NCBI GenBank assembly: GCA_027318915.1
Contig: DAHVOH010000002.1
Coordinates: 49,116-113,115 of the forward strand
Direction: 5' to 3'
Length of the DNA stretch: 64,000 nucleotides
Origin: Clostridiales bacterium
GTDB lineage: Bacteria > Bacillota_E > Sulfobacillia > Sulfobacillales > JAIMBI01
Shown: positions 46,626-55,461 of the stretch, piece after piece
Layout: each line of letters begins with the position of its first letter
Numbering within the stretch: position 1 is the first letter of the stretch
Program-made: the position numbers and the translations under genes
Notes under the pieces: generated by a model
The model's database searches: none
What the model was told of the DNA's origin: nothing
Seen by the model: the letters and a program-made list of their open reading frames with translations, nothing else

Positions 46626-46895
46626 ATGGCGCAGGTGACAGTGTACACGCAGCCCGGGTGAAACGCCTGCGAAACGGAGAAAGCGTGGCTTTCTCAGATG
46701 GGCATCGCGTACGAGGAACGGAATATACGCCAAGATCCACGCTGGTTTGACGAATTGCTTCGGACGGGGGCGCAGGCCACCCCGACGACCGTCGTGATGC
46801 GAAGTGCCGAGCAGGGGTCCTTGCCCACCGTGATTGTGGGGTTCCGGGCCGAACAGCTCCGAGCGGCGATTGACGCTCAGTCGCTCGGCGCTTAG
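46626..46895 (+). CDS. Selenocysteine glutaredoxin-like protein
   Basis: 89 residues with TGA 46659-46661 as Sec12: VTVYTQPG-U12-NAC15, a UxxC in place of the CPxC of glutaredoxin/NrdH. The cis-Pro loop TPTTVV and C-terminal VIVGFRAEQLRAAI follow the fold. It probably reduces disulfides or Sec-S bonds, perhaps of the neighbouring selenoenzymes. GGGAG is 8 bases before ATG 46626. Read from the downstream ATG 46698 it would lose the whole active site. SEC-C and glutaredoxin-like genes follow. Confidence 0.93.
46677..46695 (+). promoter_or_regulatory. SECIS-like hairpin of the Sec-glutaredoxin
   Basis: Perfect 8-bp arms GAGAAAGC / GCTTTCTC with loop GTG (or 7 bp with loop CGTGG), loop 24-26 nt after the TGA. 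Distance, stem length and G-bearing loop fit bacterial SECIS. Confidence 0.72.
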
Positions 46896-46926
46896 CGCCG
46901 AAACCCAGGAAAGGAGGTGGCAGAAG

Positions 46927-47064
46927 ATGGATGATAAGCCCGCCCAGAACGAAGCCTGTCCCTGTGGCTCCGGCAAGGCCTACGGCGCATGCTGCGGCCG
47001 CAACGAGGCATGTGCATGCGGCTCCGGAAAGAGAGCCGGCGACTGTTGCCACGCCTCGGCGTAG
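46927..47064 (+). CDS. Double SEC-C zinc-motif miniprotein
   Basis: 45 residues made almost only of two SEC-C motifs: ACPCGSGKAYGACC and ACACGSGKRAGDCC. Each C-x-C-(x8)-CC unit binds one zinc, as in the SecA C-terminus. AAAGGAGG before ATG 46927 is a strong ribosome-binding site. It lies 31 bp after the Sec-glutaredoxin and is probably cotranscribed. Role unknown; protein-protein docking or zinc storage are possible. Confidence 0.8.
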   Translation: MDDKPAQNEACPCGSGKAYGACCGRNEACACGSGKRAGDCCHASA

Positions 47065-47075
47065 GGCATGACCGC

Positions 47076-47108
47076 GAGGAGCCCCGGCCGGGTGGTCCGG
47101 GGCTCCTC
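47076..47108 (+). terminator. Hairpin after the SEC-C gene
   Basis: Perfect 12-bp arms GAGGAGCCCCGG / CCGGGGCTCCTC, 9-base loop, 11 bp after the stop; no T-run. Confidence 0.6.
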
Positions 47109-47207
47109 GGGGTGTGGAGCCGTCTGCGGCGGGGGCGTCCGATCCAAAGCCTCGATCGCTGCTCGCTGCGGCCATCAATCCTTCGCCGGCAGAGGGGGGA
47201 TCGCATC

Positions 47208-47465
47208 GTGGATCTGTGTGCCGCCGATTGTGAGACGGTGGTCCTGTATAGTCATGACGGGTGCCTCGGCGGCGCGGCAGCGCGGCAGTATTTTCTGACG
47301 CATCACGTGCCCTTTGTGTGGCGCAATCTCGGTGGCGACGCCGCAGCCCGGGAAGAGTGGCGAGCGCTTGCCGTGGTCGGGACCCCCGTGGTGGTGGTGA
47401 ACGGAATCGTACTGGTGGGTTTTGATCCCGTCGAATTTGAAAAGGCTCGCAGGGTGGTTCCCTAA
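47208..47465 (+). CDS. Monothiol glutaredoxin-like protein
   Basis: 85 residues with thioredoxin-fold order: VVLYSHDGCLGG with one Cys at the nucleophile position, VVGTPVVVVNG with the cis-Pro, and VGFDPVEFEKA. The resolving Cys of CPxC is absent (CLGG). GTG 47208 behind AGAGGGGGG is chosen. It lies between the Sec-glutaredoxin unit and the Crp/Fnr gene, 17 bp upstream of the latter, so the three probably form a functional set. Confidence 0.78.
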   Translation: MDLCAADCETVVLYSHDGCLGGAAARQYFLTHHVPFVWRNLGGDAAAREEWRALAVVGTPVVVVNGIVLVGFDPVEFEKARRVVP

Positions 47466-47482
47466 CGGAAGGAGCGGAAGGC

Positions 47483-48205
47483 ATGGCTGGTCAGCCTTCG
47501 GGATTGGAGAAGCTCGAATATCTGGCCCAGATTGATCTGCTGCAGGAATTGAATTCGGAAGATCTGAAGGCCATTGATGAGGTCGCGCCCATCCTGTCTT
47601 ATCCGCCTGGCACGACCATTTATGAGCCGGGAGCCGAGCTGAACCGGTTGTTTTTTCTCAAGCGCGGTCGTGTCCGGCTCTTTCGGCTGTCGCCGGACGG
47701 TCGTCAATTGACCTTTGCCGTCCTGCAGGACGGCAACATTTTTGGTGAGACGGACAGCTTCGCCACCGGAGCCGGATCGTGCTATGCGGAGACGGTGGCC
47801 CCAACCTTGGTGTGTGCGATGACGACGGCCGACCTGACCCGCTTCATGGAGCGCCATCCCGCCGTGGCGTTGAAGATGATTGCGATCCTCTCGCGGGAAT
47901 TGCGGCGCATCCAAGAGTTGACGGCGACGCTGGTTCTGGAGAATGTGCGAACGCGGGTGGTCTACGTGCTGGTGACGTTGGCCGAGCAGTTCACGGCACA
48001 TGACGCCGAGCCACCCGCCCTCATTCCGGTCAGCCTGACCCATCAGGATTTGGCCCAGATGATTGGCGCCACGAGAGAGTCGGTCAGTCAGGTGCTGGCC
48101 GAATTGAGCCGGGAAGGCGTAGTGCGCACGGGCCGCGGCGTCATCACCGTTTGCTGTGAGCGGGCGCGTGCCTTGATGGCGGATGACCCGGGCGGCGGTG
48201 CCTAA
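47483..48205 (+). CDS. Crp/Fnr-family transcriptional regulator
   Basis: 240 residues: cyclic-nucleotide-binding-type beta barrel (LSYPPGTTIYEPGAELNRLF, DGNIFGETDSF), a long dimer helix, and C-terminal HTH LTHQDLAQMIGATRESVSQVL. The N-terminal Cys set of FNR is missing, so it is not an FNR-type oxygen sensor; scattered Cys could still sense redox. It is convergent with the PRXL2 operon and cotranscribed with the glutaredoxin-like gene. Probably a local regulator of the island (inference). Confidence 0.88.
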   Translation: MAGQPSGLEKLEYLAQIDLLQELNSEDLKAIDEVAPILSYPPGTTIYEPGAELNRLFFLKRGRVRLFRLSPDGRQLTFAVLQDGNIFGETDSFATGAGSCYAETVAPTLVCAMTTADLTRFMERHPAVALKMIAILSRELRRIQELTATLVLENVRTRVVYVLVTLAEQFTAHDAEPPALIPVSLTHQDLAQMIGATRESVSQVLAELSREGVVRTGRGVITVCCERARALMADDPGGGA

Positions 48206-48214
48206 TGAACATGG

Positions 48215-48778
48215 CTATCGGTCCGCCAAAAGGTCGGACGGAATCCACCGGGCCAAGTCCGGGCGGTCAGCCGGTGTCCGGCTGTAATGGATTTGGCGGA
48301 TGATTCCACCGGGATCGATGAGGACGTCTCCACCCAATTGCCGCCAGTCATCCCGCGCGTCGGGCCGCCGCAGTCTTTGACCCCGCCGCATCAATCGGCC
48401 GTAGGCCATCCAAACCGCCGGATGAAATAGCTGCAGCAGGGTGCCGCGCTCCAGTCCGTAAAGACGATACGTGAATCGCTCGGAATCGGCCAGGATTGGA
48501 AAGGGCCAGTCCAGGGCTTGTTGATACTGACAAGCATCTTCCGGAGCAAGAGGGGTGACCGCCACCACCTGAATCGCCGGGTGGGGGCCCCGCCCAAGAT
48601 ACTGACCCGCCGACCGCAGGTGGTCTTGGCAAGGCAGTCAGTAGCGATGGCGGACAAAGATTAAAAGACACCACCGCCCCCGGTAGTCCGACAGGTTGAC
48701 CAGTCTGCCTTGCGCGTCGGGCAACGTGAAGTCAGGGGCCGGCCGCCCGGCGCCCAGCGGTTTGAGTCCGCCCGTCAC
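48215..48778 (-). CDS. Selenocysteine PRXL2/SelU-like peroxiredoxin
   Basis: 187 residues with TGA 48640-48638 as Sec47: LLIFVRHRY-U47-LP-C50, matching the (F/L)xRHxxCxxC site of AhpC-TSA_2/PRXL2 proteins, eukaryotic relatives of which include SelU. The fold continues IQVVAVTPLAPEDACQYQ, WPFPILADSERFTYRLYGLERG and the GGDVLIDPGGIIRQIHYS core. GTG 48778 overlaps the methyltransferase TGA in a GTGA. Last gene of the four-gene minus operon. Confidence 0.92.
48605..48621 (-). promoter_or_regulatory. SECIS-like hairpin of the Sec-PRXL2 gene
   Basis: Minus-strand arms ACCTGC / GCGGGT (one U-G pair) and loop GGTCG, starting 23 nt after the TGA. The GGUC loop matches the SelB-recognised loop type. 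Confidence 0.68.
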
Positions 48779-49572
48779 GACGCGAATCGGGCGATCCACA
48801 GGCCGTAACCTAGGCGCCCGTCCTCTATGGCCTTCAACAGGGCCTCCTGCACCTGCTTGATGCGCCGGATGTCCCAGGACGCGCCTGGACGGGCGCGCAC
48901 CAGCAAGGGGCTCCATGCGGTCACACGAGCCGCGATCTGTTCGACCATGGCCGTAAGGGCTGCCCGATGGTCCTGATACGTCACCACCTCAAATCCCGCC
49001 AGCGCCAGCAGATGTTCATACCCACGCGGGGAACGGGCGCCGCCCAAACAGGAAACCCAGGCGGCCAGCTCGTCCAGACCTTCCGGCAGCGGCCCGGTCC
49101 GAAAGATGTCGGCGACACCGACTCGGCCTGTTGAGCGGAGTACACGGCGCCATTCTCTCAGCACAGCCCCAGGATCAGGGAATAGGCAAAGCGAGCATTC
49201 GCAGGCGATGGCGTCGACCGTCGCGTCGAGCAGCGGAAGACGTTCCGCGTCGGCACGTTGAACGGTGACCCGCGCGTCCAGACCGGCCATGCTCACCTTG
49301 GAACGAGCCGCGGCGACCTGTTGGTCGCCGTATTCGATGCCGCGGACACGACAGCCGAACCGTTCGGCCCAACGACAGGCCGAGCTGCCCTGGCCGGCGG
49401 CCACGTCGACCAACAGGTCGTGCGCCGTTAATTCCAGCCCGTATCCCATCTCATCGGTCAAGGCGGCGCCGCCGGGATGCCAAAACTCTCCCAGCAGCCA
49501 AGTCACCCAGGGATATCCGTAGACGGTCGCACAACACGTGGTGATCTCCGCCGACCATGCCTCATCGGCCAT
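48775..49572 (-). CDS. SAM-dependent class I methyltransferase
   Basis: 265 residues. The Rossmann SAM motif is LLVDVAAGQGSSACRWAERFG and acidic IEYGD; the post-motif segment is ECSLCLFPDP. The N-terminal ITTCCATVYGYPWVTWLLGEFWHPGG and several Cys (CCA, CEC, SCLGG) are unusual and could bind metal or metalloid. Not clearly ArsM or UbiE. The ATG overlaps nothing but is 1 bp after the radical SAM stop, and its stop overlaps the Sec-PRXL2 GTG, so the genes are tightly coupled. Confidence 0.86.
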   Translation of the reverse strand: MADEAWSAEITTCCATVYGYPWVTWLLGEFWHPGGAALTDEMGYGLELTAHDLLVDVAAGQGSSACRWAERFGCRVRGIEYGDQQVAAARSKVSMAGLDARVTVQRADAERLPLLDATVDAIACECSLCLFPDPGAVLREWRRVLRSTGRVGVADIFRTGPLPEGLDELAAWVSCLGGARSPRGYEHLLALAGFEVVTYQDHRAALTAMVEQIAARVTAWSPLLVRARPGASWDIRRIKQVQEALLKAIEDGRLGYGLWIARFAS

Positions 49573-49573
49573 G

Positions 49574-51037
49574 TCAGCGAACCTCCCGGCCGAATGTCAT
49601 GGGTTGTGGAGCGGTGGTGCGTCTGCGATGGGCCAGGTGTTGGCGGGTCTGCTCCCGATATCCGACCGAGTTGTATGCGCAGAACGGGATCTGCCGCCCA
49701 TCCGGCAACAGGACGGCTTTGCAGCACTTCATGACCGTCTTTTGGTTGAAGGTCCAAGGATCCAGGAAATCTTGCAGCATGATCATGAACATTCGGTCGG
49801 CAACTCCGCTCAGATCTCCGAGCGGGGGAAGCCCGCACGCCACGCACGCGGTGGCGAAGTCCTGCGCCAGACTGGTCGTGCCTGGGACGGCCGCCGACGA
49901 CCAGAGGCTTGCCACTGCCTGCTGCAGACCCTCGACCGATACATCCGGCAGGACTCGGTTGGCCACAACGTCTAAGTATGGCTCCAGATTGATGAGGCGC
50001 GTCAGCGGTGTGACTCCCCCTTCATCGACATACGCGTAGCTGACGGCGTTGCAGGTCGGAAAACAGCAAGGCACGGGCAGAAAGTCTTCGCGTCGGAACA
50101 GGCCGGCGGTCTGTTCCTGGATCCACCGCACCACATCGGGGATGGTCACACGCTCCAACGGGTCGTGCGGGTCGTGCCGACCCGCGTGAAAGGCGGGCTG
50201 AAAGGTGATGCCGCGGACGGCCGGGTGGTCCAGGCCGAAGCGAATGATGGCGCCCACTTCATGCTCATTGACGTGCCGTTCGACGGCTGGCACCAACACA
50301 ACGCTCAAGCCGGCGGAGGCCAGCCGATCGAGCGCCGTCAGCTTGAGCGGCAGCAAATCGGGTTCGCCCCGAAGCCTTTCGTAGGTTCGCCGATCGAACC
50401 CGTCAAACTGAAAGTAGATGGAGGGGCGAACACGCTGAAGCTCCTCGAGAAAAGCGTCATCCAGGGCGATTCGCCGACCGTTCGTGTTGATCATGACGTG
50501 TCCGATGTCGCGGCGATTGGCGGCTTCGATCATGGCAATGAGATCCGGGTGGATGGTCGGCTCGCCACCGGAGAACTGCACCACCTCCGGGTGGCCCTCG
50601 GTCGCCACCAGGTGGTCCAGGATCGCTTCCACCTCAGGCAGGGTTAAATTGAATCCGGCGCCCGCATTGGCGAAGCAGAGAGGACACGCCATGTTGCAGG
50701 CGGAGTTCACCTCGATGATGCCCACACACACATGTTGCGCATGCTCGGGGCATAGACCGCAATCGTCGGGGCAGCCGTGAACAGTTGCGGTTGAGAACCG
50801 ATGGGGAATGGCCCCTGGCTTGTTGTAGCGTGTGAGTTCCAGGTACTGCGCGGCGTCTCCGTAGATACGAGCCTCAAAGAGCCCGTGCTCAGGGCAAGTC
50901 CGCCGCAGATACACTTGATTGTCCCTCAACACGACTTTGGCATCTAGGCTGCGCCGGCATTCCGGGCAAATACTGCGGGTCAATTCGTGAAAAATTTCCG
51001 GCGAAACCGGGAGCGCCCCGGACGGGTTAGGTAGCAT
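49574..51037 (-). CDS. Tes/MptM-like radical SAM enzyme
   Basis: 487 residues. An N-terminal Cys segment (ICPECRRS, RTCPEHG) and CPDDCGLCPEH precede the radical SAM CxxxCxxC at C114-C118-C121 (CNMACPLC). FSGGEPTIHPDL is the GGE motif; the C-terminus has PCCFPTC, KCCKAVLLPDGR and PFCAYNSVGYR, as in the Tes (tetraether synthase) / MptM (pterin methylation) family. It generates a 5'-deoxyadenosyl radical. Here between a Trx-like gene (11-bp overlap) and a methyltransferase. Substrate unknown. Confidence 0.87.
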   Translation of the reverse strand: MLPNPSGALPVSPEIFHELTRSICPECRRSLDAKVVLRDNQVYLRRTCPEHGLFEARIYGDAAQYLELTRYNKPGAIPHRFSTATVHGCPDDCGLCPEHAQHVCVGIIEVNSACNMACPLCFANAGAGFNLTLPEVEAILDHLVATEGHPEVVQFSGGEPTIHPDLIAMIEAANRRDIGHVMINTNGRRIALDDAFLEELQRVRPSIYFQFDGFDRRTYERLRGEPDLLPLKLTALDRLASAGLSVVLVPAVERHVNEHEVGAIIRFGLDHPAVRGITFQPAFHAGRHDPHDPLERVTIPDVVRWIQEQTAGLFRREDFLPVPCCFPTCNAVSYAYVDEGGVTPLTRLINLEPYLDVVANRVLPDVSVEGLQQAVASLWSSAAVPGTTSLAQDFATACVACGLPPLGDLSGVADRMFMIMLQDFLDPWTFNQKTVMKCCKAVLLPDGRQIPFCAYNSVGYREQTRQHLAHRRRTTAPQPMTFGREVR

Positions 51038-51371
51038 GACTTCCTCCCAGACATGCGCAACGATGGTCGACAGTGGCCGAGGACGGTGAGGACAAGCGGA
51101 GAAGCTGCGCGGTCAGGGTATCAAGGTCCGGTACGACTTCCTGGCTGTAGACAGACCCGTCAATGACAACAACGGGGGGATGGTACGCACCCAGTTTCAC
51201 CGCTTCGCGTAGATGAGCCAGCCAGGGCTTGACGGTGATGGAGGCTTCCACCCCGGCGTCCCGCACCGCTCTCTGTACGGTGGTCACGGTGAGATCGCAC
51301 TCCGGGCACACCCAGTCGGGAATGGTAACCGGTCCCTGGCGCCCCGTTATGCGGTAGACAACGATGTGCAA
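51027..51371 (-). CDS. Thioredoxin-like protein with CPEC motif
   Basis: About 114 residues of thioredoxin/glutaredoxin fold. It opens HIVVYRITGR and has VCPECDLTVTTVQRAV with CPEC in the redox position, and the cis-Pro loop PPVVVIDG. Cys not Sec. TTG 51371, 7 bases after GAGGGGGT, starts the first strand; GTG 51398 would add 9 residues. It is the first gene of the minus operon leading to radical SAM, methyltransferase and Sec-PRXL2 genes, and may donate electrons or receive the Sec enzyme's oxidised form. Confidence 0.78.
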   Translation of the reverse strand: MHIVVYRITGRQGPVTIPDWVCPECDLTVTTVQRAVRDAGVEASITVKPWLAHLREAVKLGAYHPPVVVIDGSVYSQEVVPDLDTLTAQLLRLSSPSSATVDHRCACLGGSHAT

Positions 51372-51944
51372 GCGGACACCCCCTCGCGACCCAGCCACCT
51401 CTTAGCTAACTTGTCCCTGGGTCCATCGTCTGTGAAGCCGATTACACAACCGTCCTGAAGCCCCCGACACAAACACCGCCGCCGGCTCAGTCGCGAGCTC
51501 AAGCGGAACCGGGATCCACCGTGGTTGGACCACGGGCATCCGGCGGTCGGGCACGAGTCACCCGGGCTGTGTTCACCCGGTCCCGTCTCCGCGAAAAGCC
51601 CGCCCGCCATGTGCCGCGCGGCGCGCCGTGGTGCCGATCCGGAGCGGGCATCGGAGGTGGCGACGGCGAGCAATGGGTCAGTCGGCATCAGCGATGCTCT
51701 CCGGACCGCTCCGACGCGGGGGTGGTTCGGAATGGCGGACTCGTGTAAGGTGGCTCACAGAGCCGGGACAACGGAAGCGATACATGATAGGGAGAGGATG
51801 CTGTAGGAAAGCTGAAATCAAGCCGGGGAAAACGGTGGCCGGACGCTCCGTAGCGTTGGTGCGGCGAGCGTCAGCCAGTGCGCCGGTTTCCGGCGTCGAA
51901 ATTGCGTAACCGTCGGCATGCCGTTTCAGTGAGGAGGTGGCTCC
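51372..51944. other. 573-bp divergent gap
   Basis: Separates the Trx/rSAM operon (minus) from the deiodinase-like gene (plus) and must hold both promoters. No credible gene, tRNA or strong hairpin seen. Confidence 0.5.
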
Positions 51945-52700
51945 GTGGAGATAAGCTATAACTATACGCATTTTCACCATATCAGTGACGAGACCTTCGA
52001 CCGGTTTCCGGCCCATCTGCCCGTCGGGTCCGTGGCACCAGGGGGAACGCTCATTCGACTGGCCGACAACGCCTCCGTGAACCTGTCCGACCTCTGCCGG
52101 CAGGGCCCGGTGGTCATGGAATTTGGGTCGTACACCTGACCCTATTGCGGGCTGGCGGCGCCAGCTCTCGAGAAGATGGCCCGAGACCCACGATTTGAGG
52201 AGTTTCAATGGGTTCTCATTTACACGCGCGAAGCGCATCCTGGGGAACTGGTCGGTGCGCACGCGACCTTTGCCGACAAGCTCGCGTGTGCGCAGAGATT
52301 CCAGCAGCGATGGCAGATCCAGCGGACCATTCTGGTGGACGATCTGGCGGGTTCTGTGCACCGGGCCTATGGCGGTCTGCCGAACATGACCTACATCGTT
52401 GCACAGTCGGGTCATGTGGTGTTTCGGGCCGATTGGACGGATGCCCACACGCTGGAATGGGCCCTGACGTATCTGCAGCATGAGACCCGGGAGAAAGCGT
52501 CCGGGCAGCGTGTGGCCTCCTTTTTCGCTGAGATTCAAGGCCACCGGAGCGCGATGGATTATCCCCGCGTATTTTTGGAGGGATTGTTGACGACGGGAGG
52601 TCGGCGAGCCGCGGATGAATACATTGCGGCGGTGCGCGACCAACGGTCGCCGCATCAGGCGAATAGGATGGAGCAAATTCTTGCAGAACTGGTCCGATAG
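51945..52700 (+). CDS. Iodothyronine-deiodinase-like selenoprotein
   Basis: 251 residues with TGA 52137-52139 as Sec65. EFGSYT-U65-PYC68 matches the deiodinase active site (FGSxTUPPF), then LIYTREAHPGE (deiodinase EAHP box), and RTILVDDLAGSVHRAYGGLP. UxxC includes a second Cys. Bacterial relatives are redoxin-like and need not act on iodotyrosines. The ~65-residue C-terminal helical extension is extra. GAGGAGG precedes GTG 51945. Facing the Trx/rSAM operon; probably a peroxidase or reductive dehalogenase (inference). Confidence 0.93.
52149..52167 (+). promoter_or_regulatory. SECIS-like hairpin of the deiodinase-like gene
   Basis: 8-bp arms GGGCTGGC / GCCAGCTC (one G-U pair) with loop GGC, 18-20 nt after the TGA. 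Confidence 0.72.
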
Positions 52701-52781
52701 ACGCGTCCGAGACCACGGGTACCGGCCTGGCCCTCAACACATGCTGGGGGCCCTGGACGAGCATGCTTCGCGGAGCCGTCG

Positions 52782-55277
52782 TTAGCTTAGCAGTGTCCAG
52801 AGGAGCCCGACGGCGAAAGTGGCGGTGACGATTCCCATCAGGAAGGCTGTGGCAGGCGCGATGGTCCACGACCGCCACGGTCGGGCAGGCCAATGGGCCA
52901 ACGTCTCTCTGGCCGCCCTTTGTTTTGCCCGGACGGTGTTCACGATGACGGTCCGGTTCAGACGCACTCCAAACGAGTTGGCCAGCACGAGAGTGACGGA
53001 CGCAAGCATCGCCACCATGGCCCAGATGGGGCCCACCAGTCCCGAGACGGCAAGCGGCACGCCCACCCCGTTAAATAGGAACGCGATGGCAAGGTTCTGC
53101 TTGGTTTTCTCAAAACTGTGCACCGCAATGTCGCGGGCTTCCACGACCGCCGTCAGACGATTGCCCACCAGCACCACATCGGCCGACTCCATGGCGATGT
53201 CGGTTCCGGCTCCCATCGCCATCCCGATGTTGGCCTGGGCCAAGGCGGGCGCGTCGTTGATCCCGTCACCCACCATGAGCACGCGGTGTCCTTGGGCCTG
53301 CAGAGCGCGAATCACGGCCGCCTTGTCTTCAGGCAGCATCCGAGCTCGGACGTCGGTGATGCCGACGCGTCGGGCCACGGCAGCCGCCGTACGCTGGTTG
53401 TCGCCTGTGACAAGCAGCGGCGTGATGCCGATGGATCTCAGCCGGCGCACGACCTCTGCGGCGTCTTCCTTGAGGGTGTCGGCAATGGCCAAGAACCCCA
53501 TCAGGCGCCGGTCACGGGCGACGGCAATGACCGTTTCTCCCTGGTCTGCCCGCCCCTCATGCCATGCCCCGTCGCTTCCGACCCGTCGTTGGGGCTCCGA
53601 CACAAATCCGGCGACCCAGTCCGGTCGGCCGACGGCCACCCCTGCGCCATCGACCTCAGCCGTCACGCCCTGTCCCGTCTCCGACGTGAATTGCGAGATG
53701 GTTGGGAGCGGGAGGTCTTGCTCCATGGCGGCCGCCACGATCGCTCGGCCCAGCGGATGTTCGGAGGCGACCTCCACCGCTGCGGTTATCCGGAGCAATT
53801 CTTCGGCGGAAATGTCCCCGGTGGTCAGAAGCCCCGTCAGGCTGGGGCGTCCCTCTGTTAGCGTACCGGTCTTGTCCAGCACCACCGTGTCGATTTCGCC
53901 AAAGATTTGAAAGGGTTCGCCCGATCGCAGGAGGATTCCCCGCTCGGCCGCCAAACCCCCGCCGCGCATCATGGCGAGCGGAGTGGACATGCCCAGTGCA
54001 CACGGGTAGCCCAGCACCAAGACCGCCAGCACGGCGAAGACCGCACGGGTGGGATCAGGGTGTCCCGTCACCACCCACGCTCCGACGGTCCATGTGAGCA
54101 TGGCCAGGGCGGCGGCCGCCAGGACGCCGGGAACAAAAATGAGCAGGATCCGGTCCACGAGCTGGATGATGCCGGGTTTCAACGCCCGGGCTTCTTCGAT
54201 GTGGCGGGCTACCTGGGCCAAAAACGTGTCATCGCCGATTCGGGTCACCTCAATGACTACGGAGCCCGTCTGGTTGACGGACCCTCCAATCACGGTGTCC
54301 CCAACGCGCTTGTCAACGGGAATCGGCTCGCCGGTCACCATCGATTCGTCGATGGTGGAGGTGCCGGCGATGACTCGACCGTCAAGCGGCGCCCGCTCAC
54401 CGGGACGAATCCGCACCGACTCGCCCAGACGGACGTCGGCCAGCGGAACTTCGATCTCACGTCCCGCTCGCAGCACGCGGGCCGTATCGGGCTGCAGGGC
54501 GAGGAGGTGGCGCACGGCATCGGAGGCGCGTGTGCGCACCAGCGAGGACACATATCCGGACAGCAGGTGGTAGGTGGTAATGAACACGGACACCGCGAGG
54601 AAATCTCCGGCGGGAAACAGTCGAGGTGCCGCCAGCAAGCCGAGCAGACCGCCGCCAAGACCCGCACCGGCGCCCATCTCCAAGAGCACATGCTGGTTGA
54701 GAATGCCGCGACGCAGGCTGCCCCACGCCATCTGCAGGATGGGGCGGCCAATCACCAACATCATGGCCAACGCCAGTCCTAAGATCAGCCAGGGACCGTA
54801 GACAAAGAGACGCCCGTCGATCGGAAAGGAGGGGGAGTGCCCGTCAAGCCACGTGTAGCCCATGAGGGCGAGCGTGACCACGCTTGCCACGAGGCCCATC
54901 CGTAACCGTCCTCGCTCGGCGCTCAAATCGGCGGCGGCCTCTTCGTAGGCGTTGAGTTTGCGGGGGTCTCGGATGGCAAATCCCAGCGCGCGCAGCGTGT
55001 CAACGACGTTCTGGGGGTCGATGAGATCCGGTTGGTAGGTGATGAGTCCCTCCTCATGAGCGAGCGACACGGACACGCCGGTCACGCCCTCAAGACGGCC
55101 GACGGCTCGTTCGACCGTGGAAATGCAAAATGAGCAATGCAGATTGCCAAGCTTTACCTGCAGGCGATCCAGGCCATCTTCTCCTCGCCGAACGCGCGTG
55201 CCGATCCAGGAGTCGGCAGTATTAACCGCGACGAGCCGCTCCCCGCTGTGCGCGTTGTGTGTTCCGCTCGAGTCCAT
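52782..55277 (-). CDS. Heavy-metal (copper-type) P1B ATPase with altered CPC motif
   Basis: 831 residues: an HMA domain with C48/C51 (NLHCSFC), about eight helices, actuator TGEPIP, phosphorylation DKTGTLT, the SEHPLG motif and hinge GDGINDAP. In TM6 the usual CPC reads YPC ([16 protein letters not shown]), so the first Cys is lost; metal preference may be unusual. ATG 55277 sits behind AAAGGGGG. Divergent CopZ-like and CueR-like genes and two MerR-type promoters point to copper or a soft metal. Confidence 0.9.
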   Translation of the reverse strand: MDSSGTHNAHSGERLVAVNTADSWIGTRVRRGEDGLDRLQVKLGNLHCSFCISTVERAVGRLEGVTGVSVSLAHEEGLITYQPDLIDPQNVVDTLRALGFAIRDPRKLNAYEEAAADLSAERGRLRMGLVASVVTLALMGYTWLDGHSPSFPIDGRLFVYGPWLILGLALAMMLVIGRPILQMAWGSLRRGILNQHVLLEMGAGAGLGGGLLGLLAAPRLFPAGDFLAVSVFITTYHLLSGYVSSLVRTRASDAVRHLLALQPDTARVLRAGREIEVPLADVRLGESVRIRPGERAPLDGRVIAGTSTIDESMVTGEPIPVDKRVGDTVIGGSVNQTGSVVIEVTRIGDDTFLAQVARHIEEARALKPGIIQLVDRILLIFVPGVLAAAALAMLTWTVGAWVVTGHPDPTRAVFAVLAVLVLGYPCALGMSTPLAMMRGGGLAAERGILLRSGEPFQIFGEIDTVVLDKTGTLTEGRPSLTGLLTTGDISAEELLRITAAVEVASEHPLGRAIVAAAMEQDLPLPTISQFTSETGQGVTAEVDGAGVAVGRPDWVAGFVSEPQRRVGSDGAWHEGRADQGETVIAVARDRRLMGFLAIADTLKEDAAEVVRRLRSIGITPLLVTGDNQRTAAAVARRVGITDVRARMLPEDKAAVIRALQAQGHRVLMVGDGINDAPALAQANIGMAMGAGTDIAMESADVVLVGNRLTAVVEARDIAVHSFEKTKQNLAIAFLFNGVGVPLAVSGLVGPIWAMVAMLASVTLVLANSFGVRLNRTVIVNTVRAKQRAARETLAHWPARPWRSWTIAPATAFLMGIVTATFAVGLLWTLLS

Positions 55278-55297
55278 GCGGATGCCCCCTTTGTCGC

Positions 55298-55329
55298 ATC
55301 GTAATCGTTCCATCCCCGTGGAAAGTCAA
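55298..55329 (-). promoter_or_regulatory. MerR-type promoter of the P-ATPase
   Basis: On the minus strand TTGACT (55329-55324) and TACGAT (55303-55298) are separated by 20 bp, the long spacing used by MerR-family activators. The spacer has dyad TTCC-N8-GGAA. Confidence 0.55.
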
Positions 55330-55375
55330 GCGTGCCAAAGGAGGCGGACGGACCGGAGGATGGCCTGATCGTGTC

Positions 55376-55406
55376 TTGACCTTCCCGCGACCGGAAGGTG
55401 TAGTAT
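55376..55406 (+). promoter_or_regulatory. CueR-box promoter
   Basis: TTGACC (-35) and TAGTAT (-10) with a 19-bp spacer containing ACCTTCC-N7-GGAAGGT, which closely matches the E. coli copA CueR box. About 55 bp before the CopZ-like ATG. Confidence 0.85.
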
Positions 55407-55461
55407 CGCCAAAACGGTGAAGAGTAGGGGACGCTCGATCCCGTTCGGGGAGGTGTCCGTG

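Noticed and set aside
47208..47465. Second glutaredoxin as selenoprotein
   Set aside because: The nucleophile position is a TGC Cys (HDGCLGG).
51027..51371. Thioredoxin-like protein as another selenoprotein
   Set aside because: Its redox motif is CPEC with ordinary TGC codons and no in-frame TGA.
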